A stretch of DNA of 64,000 nt from Pomphorhynchus laevis (GCA_012934845.2 WNNJ02003522.1:26958-90957), one strand, 5' to 3'. Counted from the stretch's first letter, positions 11,491 through 22,847 are shown. Translations and numbers: made by a program. The notes: generated by a model from the letters alone, not told the origin.

Positions 11491-12351
11491 ATATCCGAAA
11501 TCTTAGAATAAGTACGAAAGCAAGATAGCCTACAAAGAGGCTTGTTTCATTCCAAAATAATTTTTAATTTTGTTGTTTATCTTGGTTCACTTCGTTGACA
11601 TCTTTAAACTATTCAATAAGTTTTCAAAACTAATTTGCAACCTATTTTTAAATCTAGGACCTTTAAGTGCTTCCCAGTTGAGCTTAGGCAACAGTTTTGA
11701 TATCGGATTTGAACGTCAAAACTTTAAATACATTTCGAATCGGACAGTATGGTGAAAAGATTCACAAACTGTACTTAATGGCTCTAATATCCTTTAATGA
11801 TAATTGAAATCTGCCATTAATAATATAGTATAATATTGCAGAGTCATTTCCTGATTCATTCCGCCATGCTTGTCTTTGAGTTGATGGTGTAAAAAGATAC
11901 TGCTAATAATCAAAATGTTAACTGCGACAAACAAAAGTAGGCGGATACCATTGTTATTTACAGTGCCTTGTCAAAGTCATCAGATTGTTGATTCCCAGCC
12001 AATTCGTTCTTTTTCCTTGTAAGCCTTAAAATGTTCGACCATCATGATAAAGTCTGCTTGTGGAAACGTGTTCAACGCTTTTTGAATCTGGTATTTGAAA
12101 TATTCTTTTGCAGTATTCTTTTGTTTTGACGAATAAACGAAAAAATGTGAATTTTAACATTCCCATTTAAGATCATACTTGTTAGTTAGCAGACTATTAG
12201 CTGGATCACAACCAGTATTTTATTACACGTTGACTGGCACGCGAAGTATACATGAATCTGACACCATCCTCATATTTGCCAGAACCGAAATTAAATTATG
12301 TTTTGTTCATTATGTTTTCAATCTTTGGATGTCTTACAAATATTTTTTCAG

Positions 12352-12600
12352 ATCAAGTTTGTAGTAATTCAGATGTAAATTACTACAAATGTGATTATGG
12401 CACACTTGTCAACAAATGCGGCATTCCAGGCGATTACTTTACTTGTGATCATTTTATTATTATTTTATCTTTTTGTGTAATGCATTTGTGGGGTGGTTTT
12501 TACATAACTAACTTTCCATCAGCCATACTGTGACAGTACGGGTGTTGGAATGGCAATTGTCATGGCTGCGGTAATAGAGGTAGTCTTTATAATAGAGATC
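12352..12600 (+). other. Cysteine-rich open segment of unknown nature
   Basis: After a good acceptor-like TTTTTTCAG (12343-12351) the frame reads DQVCSNSDVNYYKCDYGTLV, then NKCGIPGDYFTCDH. One frame, past a TGA at 12531, continues GCWNGNCHGCGNRG. A 46-bp GT-AG segment (12478-12525 region) could be an intron, but joining it does not give a better product. No family is recognised. It may be a relic exon or chance. Confidence 0.25.
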
Positions 12601-12818
12601 ACAATATAATATATTATGTTTTAATAAATTATAGTATAGGAATATAATATAGCATTTAATTTTAGTTGTAATTTTTATATAATTTTTATATTATGGATAA
12701 TATAATATAAAAATTAGTATTAAATAATAATTATAAAACTTATAATTATTTAATATGCATTTATTAACAAATTCATATCATTTACTAAGAATACATTATT
12801 TTAATATGTTAACATATT

Positions 12819-12983
12819 AAAGAATTGCTGAAGCTGGATCAAAAAAGGGGAAATTTTTATTTGATATTTCGCTAACCTCCGTTAGCATCTTCAGAAAATT
12901 AAGTAATTTTCTGAAGATGCTAACAAAGGTTAATGAAATATCAAATAAGTTCCCCTTTTTTGATCCAGCTTCAGCAATTCTTT
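12819..12983. repeat. Foldback MITE-like inverted repeat
   Basis: The arms of about 78 bp start AAAGAATTGCTGAAGCTGG and end as its complement. They are near perfect, with a few substitutions and one short indel, around a short centre near 12903. A weak relative of the arm (TTTGATATTTCG...GCTAACC) occurs at 16355-16385. No transposase is encoded. A non-autonomous foldback element in intron 3 is the simplest reading. Confidence 0.75.
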
Positions 12984-13365
12984 ATCAATAATGAATCATT
13001 ATCAACTATTTACAAAATATTACATGATTAATTTATTCGGTATTTTGGAGAACGACAATTGATTTGGACTGTATATCAAAAATTGCCATTGTTTTCTAGA
13101 CTCGCGTAGATAAATGTAACGTATATTAAATTCTGTGTACATTAAACTAATTCAGGTTAGTTCAGGTTAATACGTACTATAGTGTATATCAGCTTTATGT
13201 TTAATATAAAATCGGTATCATAGATAATCAAATATCGATTTATAAATAATTTGTTATTCAATTAAACATTTGATAATAACGTAATAACGCATTTATTTAT
13301 GTTATATTTTATAATCAAGTGCTTAAAGGATTCTTTATGTTATTAAAGAATCTACCCCTAATGGG

Positions 13366-13450
13366 GACATTGTGGTAAGTTAATTCCGAATTAAGCTTCC
13401 CGACTATGGTAGTAAAACAGGATGTAGATTTAAACTTTTCTCTTCGTCTG
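13366..13450 (+). repeat. Second copy of the 2.1-kb hammerhead-associated tail
   Basis: The stretch GTGGTAAGTTAATTCCG, then TTAAGCTTCCCGACTATGG, then TAGTAAAAC lines up with GTGGTAGGCACCTTCCGG, TTAAGCTTTCCGACGAAGG and TTGTAAAA at 2114-2160. The hammerhead part is not preserved upstream. This shows that the 2.1-kb sequence is a dispersed element end and not a unique region. Confidence 0.6.
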
Positions 13451-13685
13451 TAAAATTAGAAAATTAAAGTTAATTAATTCTTTCGAATACATAATATTAT
13501 TAATATTAAAATTATTTTATATATTATCAAGTTCTTAAATCATTATTTTGTATTTAGCGATAAATTACATAAATTATGTACTATTGTAAATACATATTCC
13601 AAAAGTTAAACTTTTATTTTGTCCCTTGTAATTTTAATAAAAAGGATATCTCTTTTTAACGTATTTAACAAATAATTTTATTTAG

Positions 13686-13803
13686 GCATATATATGGATA
13701 CTGCATGCTCACCTTCAAATTTAAATCACGCGATGTTATTAGTCGGATATGGCACTCAAACAATAAAGAATAAAAAACAGCCCTATTGGATTGTAAAGAA
13801 TAG
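13686..13803 (+). CDS. Cathepsin L-like protease, exon 4 (catalytic His)
   Basis: The exon completes a Gly codon from exon 3 and reads IYMDTACSPSNLNHAMLLVG, then YGTQTIKNKKQPYWIVKN. LNHA carries the catalytic His, and the final VKN gives the catalytic Asn, whose following Ser codon is split across the next intron. Acceptor TTTAG ends at 13685 and donor GTTAGT starts at 13804. The two copies of each splice signal fit the phases exactly. Confidence 0.93.
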
Positions 13804-14801
13804 GTTAGTAGATATAGCTTGTAGCATACTAAGTAAATATTTTATTTCTTAATTATTATTTCTTCTGATGAAGAAACAAAGTCCATGTGTAAAAATGATT
13901 AATTTTTATCAATTAACCTAAATTAGTAATTTATAGTAATCAATCATATAAGCATTTAACTTAAGAAAATCATTATTTAATTTAATTATTAACTTCCCGT
14001 GATTGTATTTTCCTTTGATGAACATAACATCAACATTACCGTGCTTTGTCGTTTCTTTCTTTCTTTTTTTACGAGATTTAGATATTTATTTTTAATTTGA
14101 ATATAGTACAAAATACGTAAACTCAGTTATTTGATTTGTGGTTCATTAACATATATCAAAAAATGTTAAAGATGAATAAATGAGGACAAGTTCTTGACTT
14201 GAACCTCTTGTATTACTGGAATTAACAAATATATATTTCTTATATTACAAAAATTAACTTTTTATGAGTTAGTATTTGAGTTAATAATATGAGCTAATAT
14301 GAGCAAAATATGAGTTACAAAATTTTTTAAGATTAAGATAACATTTTTAATGGCAAAGTTTTAAATATATTTTGTAACAAAGTACTGTTTAAATTAAAAA
14401 TAATTCCAAGCACAATTAATTACCGCGACATTAGTGTGAATTTGCATTTTTAAATTGTAATTCGAACAGAAATATAGAATTAGAATATATTTGTTTTTAA
14501 ATTTTTAATAAACATCCTTTAAGTTTTTATTCTATAAACGTTCTGTTTGTAGAATATTCTAAAAATTATTACTTTCTAGAAAATAATGAAAACAACACAT
14601 TAAATTAAGAATTGCGAACATGTGCCCTGATTGCAGACGCCGGGTCTTGTTTGTTTGGTGCAAGAAACAGTTTTGAAAAAAGATAATATTACAAAATACT
14701 ATGTAATAGTAGTTCACTTTAGACAAGATTATGATTATGAATATAATTTCAAAAACCAAATTGTTCTGAAGAGCATAAATGGATTTTTATTTGAATTCAA
14801 A

Positions 14802-15305
14802 TATTTTAGCAAAATAGTAATTTAATTTTAAATTTACAACAAATAATTTTCATATAAAATTTCATATAAAATATAAATTTCATATTAAAATATGTGTAAA
14901 TTTTTACATTTTTGAACTCTACACTAAGAAACGATCGTATACATATATTTATAATTTAATTCAATATGTAGATAAAATCATATGTACATTATTATTTAAA
15001 AACATTAAAACTTGATCTGGAAGAAATTACGCACATTTAAAAAAACTGTGGTATAACCCTTGATCCACCCCTCTTAAGAGAGAGGGCAAAGTCTTTAAGA
15101 AGATGTTCAACACCATCCACAATCAAGCCTCATTCTAAGTATTAGTATACTCAGATAATAATATCGAAGCGCTAACTATCAAAGCGTCAAGCATCTTCTC
15201 TAAGGCCTAGCCCCCTTAAAGAAATAAATAATTATAATAAATTATAATAAAGAATTACATTCTTTATAATTTATTATAATTTAAATTAATTTATTATAAA
15301 ATTCG
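14802..15305. repeat. 504-bp repeat, copy 2
   Basis: This is the identical partner of 9741-10244 and lies in cathepsin intron 4. Its right boundary is followed by CCTAATGGCGGTAACAG at 15306, and a related GACGGTAACAGTTTATAC stretch recurs at 15601-15640. Because its diverged upstream flank also matches copy 1, the block is probably an intragenic duplication. The identity may have been kept by gene conversion. Confidence 0.85.
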
Positions 15306-15769
15306 TCCTAATGGCGGTAACAGTTTATACCTTATTCTAGATATATATATTTACTTAAATATGATTTAATTATTTCTTTACTTTTAGAATTATTTAAAAG
15401 TCCGGCTATATTTATGTTATCAATACACTTTCCTTAATTCACAATTTTCAATTAATTCTAGATTATGGGTACATATATGTTCATTTATTTTATCCAAACT
15501 AAGGCTTTTACAATTGTATTCTGTTTCCATCATGTATCTAATACTATCGTTACATATTTATTTTAATTCTTTATTATAATTACAAATTATTAACCTTACG
15601 ACGGTAACAGTTTATACTTTATTCTAGAAATATATTTACTTAAATCTAATATTATTATTTCTTTACATTTATTATTGCAAATTTTGTAAAAATCGTTTTC
15701 GAGGAAATTATATTTTTTCCTTTTGCTAAATTATTAAGTGAAACATTAATAATTTGTTTGTTTTTTCAG

Positions 15770-15875
15770 CTGGGGTACGAGCTGGGGAGAAAAAGGATAC
15801 TGTCGAGTTGCACGCTTGCACAAAAATATGTGCGGAATAGCATCCTACGCGTTGTATCCTGTCATAGAAGAATAA
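15770..15875 (+). CDS. Cathepsin L-like protease, last exon
   Basis: Acceptor TTTTTTCAG ends at 15769. The exon completes Ser and reads WGTSWGEKGYCRVARLHKN, then MCGIASYALYPVIEE and a stop. NSWG-WGE-GY-R-AR and MCGIAS-A-YP are the C-terminal hallmarks of cathepsin L and end at the usual distance. The stop TAA (15873-15875) lies inside AATAAA (15871-15876). With exons 1-4 all catalytic residues (Gln, Cys, His, Asn) are present, so the mature domain looks functional. Confidence 0.93.
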
Positions 15876-15876
15876 A
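15871..15876 (+). promoter_or_regulatory. Possible poly(A) signal overlapping the stop codon
   Basis: AATAAA spans the TAA stop of the cathepsin gene. If used, the 3' UTR would be only about 10-30 nt long. AT-rich DNA gives such hexamers often, so use is not proven. Confidence 0.35.
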
Positions 15877-16155
15877 TATATAATATTTCACATTGCTTTT
15901 AGATACAAAAGTTCAAAATTTGTTGTATTAAATATCTACCTGAAAAAAATCTAACATATTTTTATTAAACGTAATCAGTGTATACTTTCAGTATTATGGG
16001 TAGTTTGCGCTTGTTTCTTCGAACTCAAAATTCAATAGCGGGTGTCTTTCGATGCGCCTACAGGACGCCGGGGAAAGAGGGAAGAGGAAAAGGTGGAAAG
16101 GTGAAAATGGGAAGGAAGAACGAGGGAAGGGAAAAGGCTGGAAATAGGAACAGGG

Positions 16156-16190
16156 ATTCTGCTCGATACCTCAACAGTATCGAGCAGAAT
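16156..16190. repeat. Perfect 14-bp-arm hairpin
   Basis: Arms ATTCTGCTCGATAC (16156-16169) and its exact complement (16177-16190) enclose a 7-nt loop. A purine-rich tract of about 80 bp precedes it. A nearby AACAATGACTGCAC motif recurs at 16218 and 16411. The function is unknown. It could be the end of a small foldback element or a transcription terminator-like structure. Confidence 0.7.
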
Positions 16191-17541
16191 AAAAAAAGTC
16201 ATCAAAATTTCAATAATAACAATGACTGCACATGGATATCAACTTAAAATTAGGAAACAAACTATAGATTACAAATTTGAATCGGAATGAGACATTCTTG
16301 TGGAAATAATTATTTTCGTATCTAAATGCCATTTCCAGAAAAAAGAAATTGAATATTTCTTTGATATTTCGTTCGCTAACCGCGGACATTTTCAAGAAGT
16401 ATCTGAAGTAACAATGACTGCACAGGTATATCAACTTAAGATAAAATTTTGGTACTCAAAAGGTACAGGTTTAACAACATGACATCATAATTACTTGGCG
16501 CCATTCCACACCTTGTTACTACTTCATTGTAAGTACAGACCGAGTTCCAAACGAGAATATTTTGCATATGTAATGTTACTTTGGTGAAAATTAAATGTAC
16601 TTATGTAAGTTTGAGATTCGTGAAAACGATATAAAACCTTTTTCAAATATGCAATGATTACTTAATGTATTCATTAATTTTTATGCTGATTTGTTTAATT
16701 TAATTCACTCTCTATTGATTATATTTGGATTTGTCTAACATCTAAGTCATCGTTCATGCTCGCGATCAATTTTGTCTGATGTGAATTCAAATAACTTGTT
16801 CAAAGTTACGCCAGGTGATGCGGTACGATTGTTCTCCATTCATGATGTGAAGCGTTCGCTGATGAATATCAAATCATCTAGATATATATGCTCCCAACTC
16901 ATCCTCTTAAATATATTTAAATAACTTGGCAGATAATACATGTATACACGATATTCGTAGCATAGATTTACTCTTCTCGTTTACCAGAAGAGTGGAACCA
17001 ATTTGTTGTTAGGCCTATATACAAAATGAGTGATAGAACTTTAGCTAAAACTATAAATGCGTCAGTTTAACTTGTTATGTATCTAGCTAAGGATTCGTTA
17101 AAATTGCAATAACAGTTGAAATTATATGCATTATGCTTTTACTGTTTTGAAGACAGGTAAAAAATGGAATTTAATGGTAGAACCTTATATGCCTTGGTAC
17201 GGCATATCTCAGTTCCTAGATTTCTACACTACAATCTCCTTGATCGTTTCTAAAGGTAATGGATCAATCTCGCCTGCAGTGGAAAATATCATAATTAATT
17301 TAATTATTACTTATTAAATTGTGTGAATGTGTATCAATTTACTCAAGTATATGAATATTCACATATCTGCTACGAATTATCGGATGTTGTTTATAAATTT
17401 TAAATTTATAAATTTATAATTTCACATATTGCTATAAATAGCTTTTATCTATACCATTTCATAGTTTATATTTCAATTTCGTTAAGATTCATGTGCATAC
17501 GTTCTGATTTTCTCACATTATATTTATGGTGATACATTAAG
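16191..17541. other. Intergenic region between cathepsin and acid ceramidase-like genes
   Basis: Only short ORFs are found, none family-like. A signal-peptide exon for the downstream ceramidase-like gene is expected here or upstream, but no convincing ATG-plus-hydrophobic-stretch followed by a donor was found. Confidence 0.5.
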
Positions 17542-18274
17542 ATGTAAGGCAACCAATTGGCCACCAAACGAATCCGATATGATTAAAGAACGAGTAATTA
17601 ATCTTAACTTACCAGCCGAAATTAGATGGAGAGAAATAATGATGGAACACAAGCCGGTGTATTTAAGCATTGTTAACGAAATTAAAAATCATTTTGTTAA
17701 AGAATATAATATCGACAGCGAATATTTTTCACGATTTGAAAATAATGTGGTAAGGTCACTGAAGCCAGCCATACCGCAAGAATATCAAATAGAAATTAAA
17801 GGTATAGCCAATACTGTAGGCATTCATGAATCATACGTAATTATTACTTCTATCGTATTTGATTTTCTTTCTCTTTGTACATCCGTCATACAGTATGATC
17901 GCATTATTAACGATGTAATTCACATTAGAAACTTAGATTTTGGAATTTTGCACGGATTGAAAGAAGATCAAGTTCTGCATATTCTCAAAACTATGCTACA
18001 ACCGTTAATGATATCTGTAAATTTCACTTTTAACGGTGAAGTAATGTATAGGTCCATTCATTACGCTGGTTCCATAGGATCACTAACTGGAGTTAGCATT
18101 GGCCGCTTTGCCGTATCCATGAATGTACGAAATGCAATAGAAGGGAGTTTTGTTGGACTTATGGAATTATTGAAAAGTAAAAAAATTAATCAGTCATTTG
18201 CTTCTATTATGGTACGAGAAACCCTATCAAATCATTTACTTGATTACGATAAAGCAATAAAATACGCATTATGA
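17542..18274 (+). CDS. Acid ceramidase / NAAA-like amidase, N-terminal and catalytic part
   Basis: The open frame starts after a stop at 17483. The segment from 17542 (CKATNWPPNESDM) matches the mature alpha-subunit start of acid ceramidase, so coding probably begins upstream of the Met at 17579, which is internal. Counting from that Met: VINLNLPAEIRWREIM (7-21), the Ntn-hydrolase Cys100 in SLCTSVI, and VIHIRNLDFG with Arg117 and Asp120. AGSIGSLTGVSIGRFAVSMN follows. The family cleaves itself before the Cys and hydrolyses N-acyl sphingosines or N-acylethanolamines in lysosomes. The frame ends YDKAIKYAL-stop, exactly where the homologues continue into the block found at 29110. It could be ceramidase or NAAA; the motifs do not separate the two. 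Confidence 0.85.
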
Positions 18275-18330
18275 ATACTCAGTATATAAATAATTAAATT
18301 AAGCATTTATTTAGCCATTATCTAATACAT

Positions 18331-18389
18331 GGATGATGTACTGATGAGTCATTGTGATGACGAAACGGTATCTAATACTGTTATCATCC
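18331..18389 (+). ncRNA. Hammerhead ribozyme candidate with intact core
   Basis: Stem I GGATGAT (18331-18337) pairs perfectly with ATCATCC (18383-18389). CTGATGA is at 18341-18347, stem II GTC/GAC with an 8-nt loop at 18348-18361, and GAAA at 18362-18365. Stem III is CGGTAT/ATACTG with a 3-nt loop (18366-18380). The expected cleavage is after the second U of GUU (18382). All conserved core bases are present. The one departure is three unpaired bases (GTA, 18338-18340) between stem I and the core. Related decayed copies lie at 4130 and 3789 (minus), so it belongs to a repeat. Confidence 0.65.
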
Positions 18390-18396
18390 TTCGTTC

Positions 18397-18456
18397 GAGC
18401 CTGGCTTAAATGACTGTTAACATAATTCACGTGAAATGATATCGTTTGAGAAACTT
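18397..18456. repeat. Conserved flank of the hammerhead repeat
   Basis: The sequence from CCTGGCTTAAATGAC to CGTTTGAGAAAC is the reverse complement, with substitutions, of 3224-3280 and of 4079-4130. Together with the core it defines the dispersed hammerhead-bearing repeat. A shorter inverted match to it, TTTATTTAGCC, precedes the ribozyme at 18306-18316. Confidence 0.6.
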
Positions 18457-19960
18457 TCATATTTATTAGATAAATATTAGATATTTATATTAGATAAATA
18501 ATATTTTATTAGATATTTATATTTACTCGACTACACTTGATAGCTAGGAAGCAATATAAACTTTGATGAAATCCACATAATCTCTGGCAAGAATCAGGGA
18601 CATGAAATTAAATTTTTTAATAGACATCCGCCTTGATGGCAGCCGTGAAAACAATTAGTTTTAAATCATATTTGGCAACATATATGTAATAAGTTTAGAC
18701 AAGAACATGTTGATAACCACCAATCTTATCCCTTAACTAATAAACAATAAATTACCTTACCAATTATAATAATTATTATTTAAATTATTATAATTTAAAT
18801 AATGTTTGGCTACATATACAAGTACTCTAATCTTATATTTATTAATGCCCATTGTAGCCTTTCAACATGATACGGACAACATACATGTACTTCTTTATCT
18901 TCAGTGTTTGTTCAGATCGTTACGGAGTTTGCCTAGAACGTGGCCGACGAATGTAGTCGCCTTTCGCGAAGTTCATTGAGACAGAATTTCATAATGTTGA
19001 TGCGACGAGTTTTTTTCGGCTGGTTTGTCACAGTCTATTGTCAATCCTCCTTTCTCAACACGGGCTTGGGACCGGCCATGACGGAGGCATGTACTTAATT
19101 TAAGCAAATAAAAATACTTTAGCATTCATTTCATCAGAGTCATTAAGTAGAGTTTGCATCAATAGTCACTTGCTCGACTTTCTAGCTTCACAATTGCTCT
19201 GGAAAATAGTTTGTTTGAATCGATTGTATGGAGGGTCAGCAGATAGCGAAGCAATTTATTTGAGTGACATGTTGGAAAGGATAAAAATGAAAGAGGTGAA
19301 AAATTAGTGGGCTTTAAATTGACAAAAATTACATCGGCGATAATTCGAACGGTCGTGGTATGAGATAAGGATTGTGCTGAACTTGTCGTCATAAATGTGT
19401 ATATAGTCTCGGACGATCAGTGTTATTTTAGTAGTGTTTGATTTATAAAGATAAAGATTTTCTTAAATAACCAATCTTAGTGTTATATAACAACTAAAAA
19501 ATAAAAAAAAGAAACTTGTATCAAAAATACAGGAATAAAAAATGTAGTTAACCAGTCGCGATTCAGGTCTTCACCAATCTTTAAAGCATCAGGTCCAGCG
19601 GTATCTGAGCCCCCCAGCCAATCCAACACGCCGCCATTTGACTTATGCCGGAGTAGTAGTTAGTAGCTACAACGGTATAAGTGTATGTGGTAGAAGCTAC
19701 TACCGGAGTAGAAGCTAATAGCGGCTGCGGTCATTTCGTGGTCGATTACAAGGAATTTAGTTTTAAATTATTATGTATTATTTGAATAAAGGTGTCTCAG
19801 AGAAACTATTTACATGGGTTTAATCAAACGTGATTGTTACAATAGGCGTGGAATGAATTTTGATGATATGTAAAGGTCTTTTTGATGAAACACCATTTAC
19901 ATGCATCTAATTGCTAAATATTGCATTACAATATTGTTATATGTTAATATTATAATATAT
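18457..19960. other. Region without recognisable gene
   Basis: AT-rich DNA with a few tandem TTAGATA repeats near 18465-18525. The minus-strand ORF at 19159-19392 has no recognised family features. Nothing else can be supported. Confidence 0.4.
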
Positions 19961-19964
19961 ATTT

Positions 19965-20235
19965 AGCATGGCATTAAAGAATCGATAAGTGACGTGTAAG
20001 GATATACTTGAAAGTTTTAGATGGGCGTAGGTGGTACATAATACTTTACATGCTTTTGTTCTAAGTGGATTCGATCGAAATAACCATGTGGAGGTAAGGT
20101 AAACGCCAAAATATTTACAAGAGTTGATGAACTCGATGGGTCTGCAATCAAACGAAGGTATATCGAAATTGGCAGGGTGGCCACCAAGGCGGAATTTTTG
20201 ATTTTGGTCTTTTGAATGTTAACAACGAGGCCGCT
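19965..20235 (-). pseudogene. Family J reverse transcriptase fragment, minus strand
   Basis: Across two frames the minus strand reads GLVVNIQKTKIKNSA, then FDCRPIEFINSCKYFGVYL, then TSTWLFRSN. These correspond to INTSKTKIIKFRRGG, SIEFVNSYRYLGFEL and SSRWSFRSH of the 38.6-kb copy. A frameshift separates the two halves. This is an RT thumb-region relic only. Confidence 0.65.
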
Positions 20236-20525
20236 TTATTGCATCTATATTTTTACCGGACATTTTTTTGACAATCTTAAGCTTACGGAACTAAATTTTA
20301 TCCAAAAATTTATGATTTTGATTTTAAACAAATCAAAAATTCAAAGATATTATTAAAATATAAAATTTAATATATAGATCAAAAAAATCATTAAAATAAA
20401 TTTAAACAATTAAGCGACAAAAATTTATGAATGGATAATAAACAATATGTTTTGTATTACAATAAGATAATCAGATAATCAAATTTCATCAAAGGAAATG
20501 CGTCATTAACATGTATTTGGCCCCT

Positions 20526-20574
20526 CTGTTATGTTGAGTCGAGGAATAGGGACCGAAACCTGATAACATAGCAG
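20526..20574 (+). ncRNA. Possible hammerhead remnant
   Basis: The arms CTGTTATGTT (20526-20535) and AACATAGCAG (20565-20574) pair with one mismatch. They enclose TGAGTC, GAC and CGAAAC in hammerhead order. Four or so core bases before GAGTC are missing and one base is inserted before GAAA, so this is at best a deletion derivative. It differs in sequence from the 4.1/18.3-kb family. Confidence 0.25.
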
Positions 20575-21239
20575 TTCCTCCTAATGACCTCTAATTCTTA
20601 TACTGATACATTGTATTTGATTTATTAGTCAATTCATAAAAATGGACATTTATTTTAAATTTCAATTTTCAATTTTAAATTTTATAAATATGAACTGTAT
20701 AAAATATTATATAATTATTTGCTATTTATCTTTATTTTTGATTTATATATTGTATAAAATACGTAGGTTCAGTTATCTGATCTAATTATTCAAGCAATTT
20801 TATAAAACCAACAAATGTTTACTAAATACAGAATACGGATCATCTACTAATCACAAACACCTGTTAACTACCAATATATTTATTGGTTGTATGCAGTAAC
20901 AAAAGATTGAAAATGTTTTAAATGCTAAATAAGCCCTCTCAAAATGATTTATAAAATCATATAGACCGAGTATGTGTATTTATTATAACAAGCTGGGTAA
21001 TAATTAAAGCTTAATATGCTGGTAATAATACGATTTTTGTATGCTTTACATAATATAATATTGTATGTATTTTACATCTAATATAATGTATTTTATATAA
21101 TACGTTATATTGTATGTATTTATAATGTAAAATTATTATATGTATAATTATAACATTAAATAATATTAAAATTAGTGGTAAATCTTTTATTTGGTCGATG
21201 ATGCGTTATTAAGGTGAGGTGATAACCCCTCAGTCTATT

Positions 21240-21640
21240 CGACTAACGAATTTTGAATATTTTTCTACAAATATGTTCTGTGTTCTCTTTGTCCTGTGAG
21301 AGCCTGCCACACGAACAATAGATATGATATCTTTATAGACTTTTCAACCCTAACAACGCCTAGTGCTGCGAATCTTGATGTAAATTGAAGCTGTCGAGTT
21401 GTAGGTACGAGGTGTGTGACTTTGTGCAAAACATTTTCATATAAATTCATCTCAATTCTATTCTGAGAAAAGCAAGCAGGAAATGCATTTATCATCAAAG
21501 ATAAAATATATGCATTATATACCAGTCTAAAACTAGACGGGCCAAGCTGACCAACAGTCCTTCTGAGACTCCCTATAATTCGTTGACATTTATTAACTAT
21601 GTGAATGATATGAAATTAGGAGACGTTGTCGATCACATCA
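21240..21640 (-). pseudogene. Family E LINE, RT C-terminal fragment
   Basis: The minus strand reads RIIGSLRRTVGQLGPSSFRL, then VYNAYILSLMINAFPACFSQ, then NRIEMNLYENVLHKVTHLVP. It continues with FTSRFAALGVVRVEKSIK and LLFVWQALTG. The spacing matches the region after the RT palm in CR1-like elements (compare 50520-50850 in family D). It is open over about 125 codons, but the catalytic palm is absent. It is probably the same element as 21809-22847. Confidence 0.7.
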
Positions 21641-21808
21641 CAATTTATATTATATGATGATCTAAACGATGGTGGTCCACTGTTCATATGTTTTGATTTT
21701 CAGGATGCAAAACCAACTCTCGTTAACGTAAGCTCACCGTTTTCCATGGATAAACAATTAATCTAAATGGAAGTTGATTTGTATGTGTTTATGTATTTCA
21801 GCAAGTGT

Positions 21809-22847
21809 TTAGAATGGCTTTTTGATGAATTGCAGAAAGAATATAAAACACCTGAGTTTGCAGCACTCAAGTGACATTGCCCGATTTCGTGTTTTCTTGT
21901 ACTCGTTCCAAGACCAGTTTTCTACTTTAAATTCACTGTCAATTCTGTCTCTTAATTTGATGACTTGTTTGATGTATGAATCAAACCAAATATGGGTAGT
22001 GTAGGATTTTATAGAACTTTTAAATAAACTTTTGCGAAGTTGATTTAAAAAATTCACAGAAATAGTCTATGCGAATCAAATATGGGTTAGGCCATTGCAT
22101 GTCACGAATGGGTTGTCGCATACTTGCATAATCCGCTTTGAAATCATTTATTGCCAACTTAGATGCTTGAGATAATTTAGAGGAACCTATAGAAAGCACA
22201 ATACTAATCGCACAATGATCACTATGATCTATAGGAGGTCTTAGAGAGATCCCAGAAATCAAAGAATTCTCTCTAGATAAGCAAATGTCCAGATTGTATG
22301 ATAATTGCTTTTTTCTTCTGGTAACTTTATAAACATGTTGAGTAAAATTAAGATCGTTGAACACATCAAGAAGATTTTCAAATTATATGTCACAACCACG
22401 TGTCGAAGAATTGAGATTTCGGTCAATATGAGGCATATTGAAGTCCTCTAAGACTATAACCGGATATGTGCATTTTAAATGGTATCGTAATGAAATGATA
22501 ATATTATCAGTTTCTGACCGTGTTGATCGGTAAAATAGACCAATTTTTAGTTTTTGTTTATCTGGAGTAGATATTAATACACATATGTACTCATTGAATG
22601 CTTCATCTGGCATAGTACTCTTTTCTACGTTAGTTAACGGTTGCTTGACATATAATATGACTCCACCGCCTTTTGAGAAGGTTCGATCTGCTCGCGCGAC
22701 AAAATAACCAGGAATGGAAATTTCGCTGTTAGGAATATTTACGTGAAGCCAAGTTTCGCTCAATGCTATGAGGTTTGGGTGCAGTGTATTAGCAAAACAT
22801 AATATCTCGTCAAATTTGTTACCAATACTTAAGCAGTTAGATAACAT
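21809..22847 (-). pseudogene. Family E CR1-like LINE, endonuclease region
   Basis: An apurinic-type endonuclease (EEP fold) is read on the minus strand from 22847: LIALSETWLHVNIPNSEISI, then GYFVARADRTFSKGGGVILY, LFYRSTRSETD, VIVLEDFNMP (GDFN box with Gly changed to Glu) and, in the next frame segment, DHSDHCAIS. Stops or shifts fall near 22383 and 22020. The tail KSYTTHIWFDSYIKQVIKLRD is the linker to the RT, which is deleted. The 5' ORF1 is not visible upstream. Confidence 0.8.

Noticed and set aside
17491-17530. Start codon for the ceramidase-like gene at 17491
   Set aside because: It is in a different frame and runs into a TGA after 13 codons.
18255-18270. U12-type AT-AC intron at the ceramidase break
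   Set aside because: The sequence after the last homologous codon does not match the ATATCCTT donor, and the right side ends in AAG without a branch-site match.
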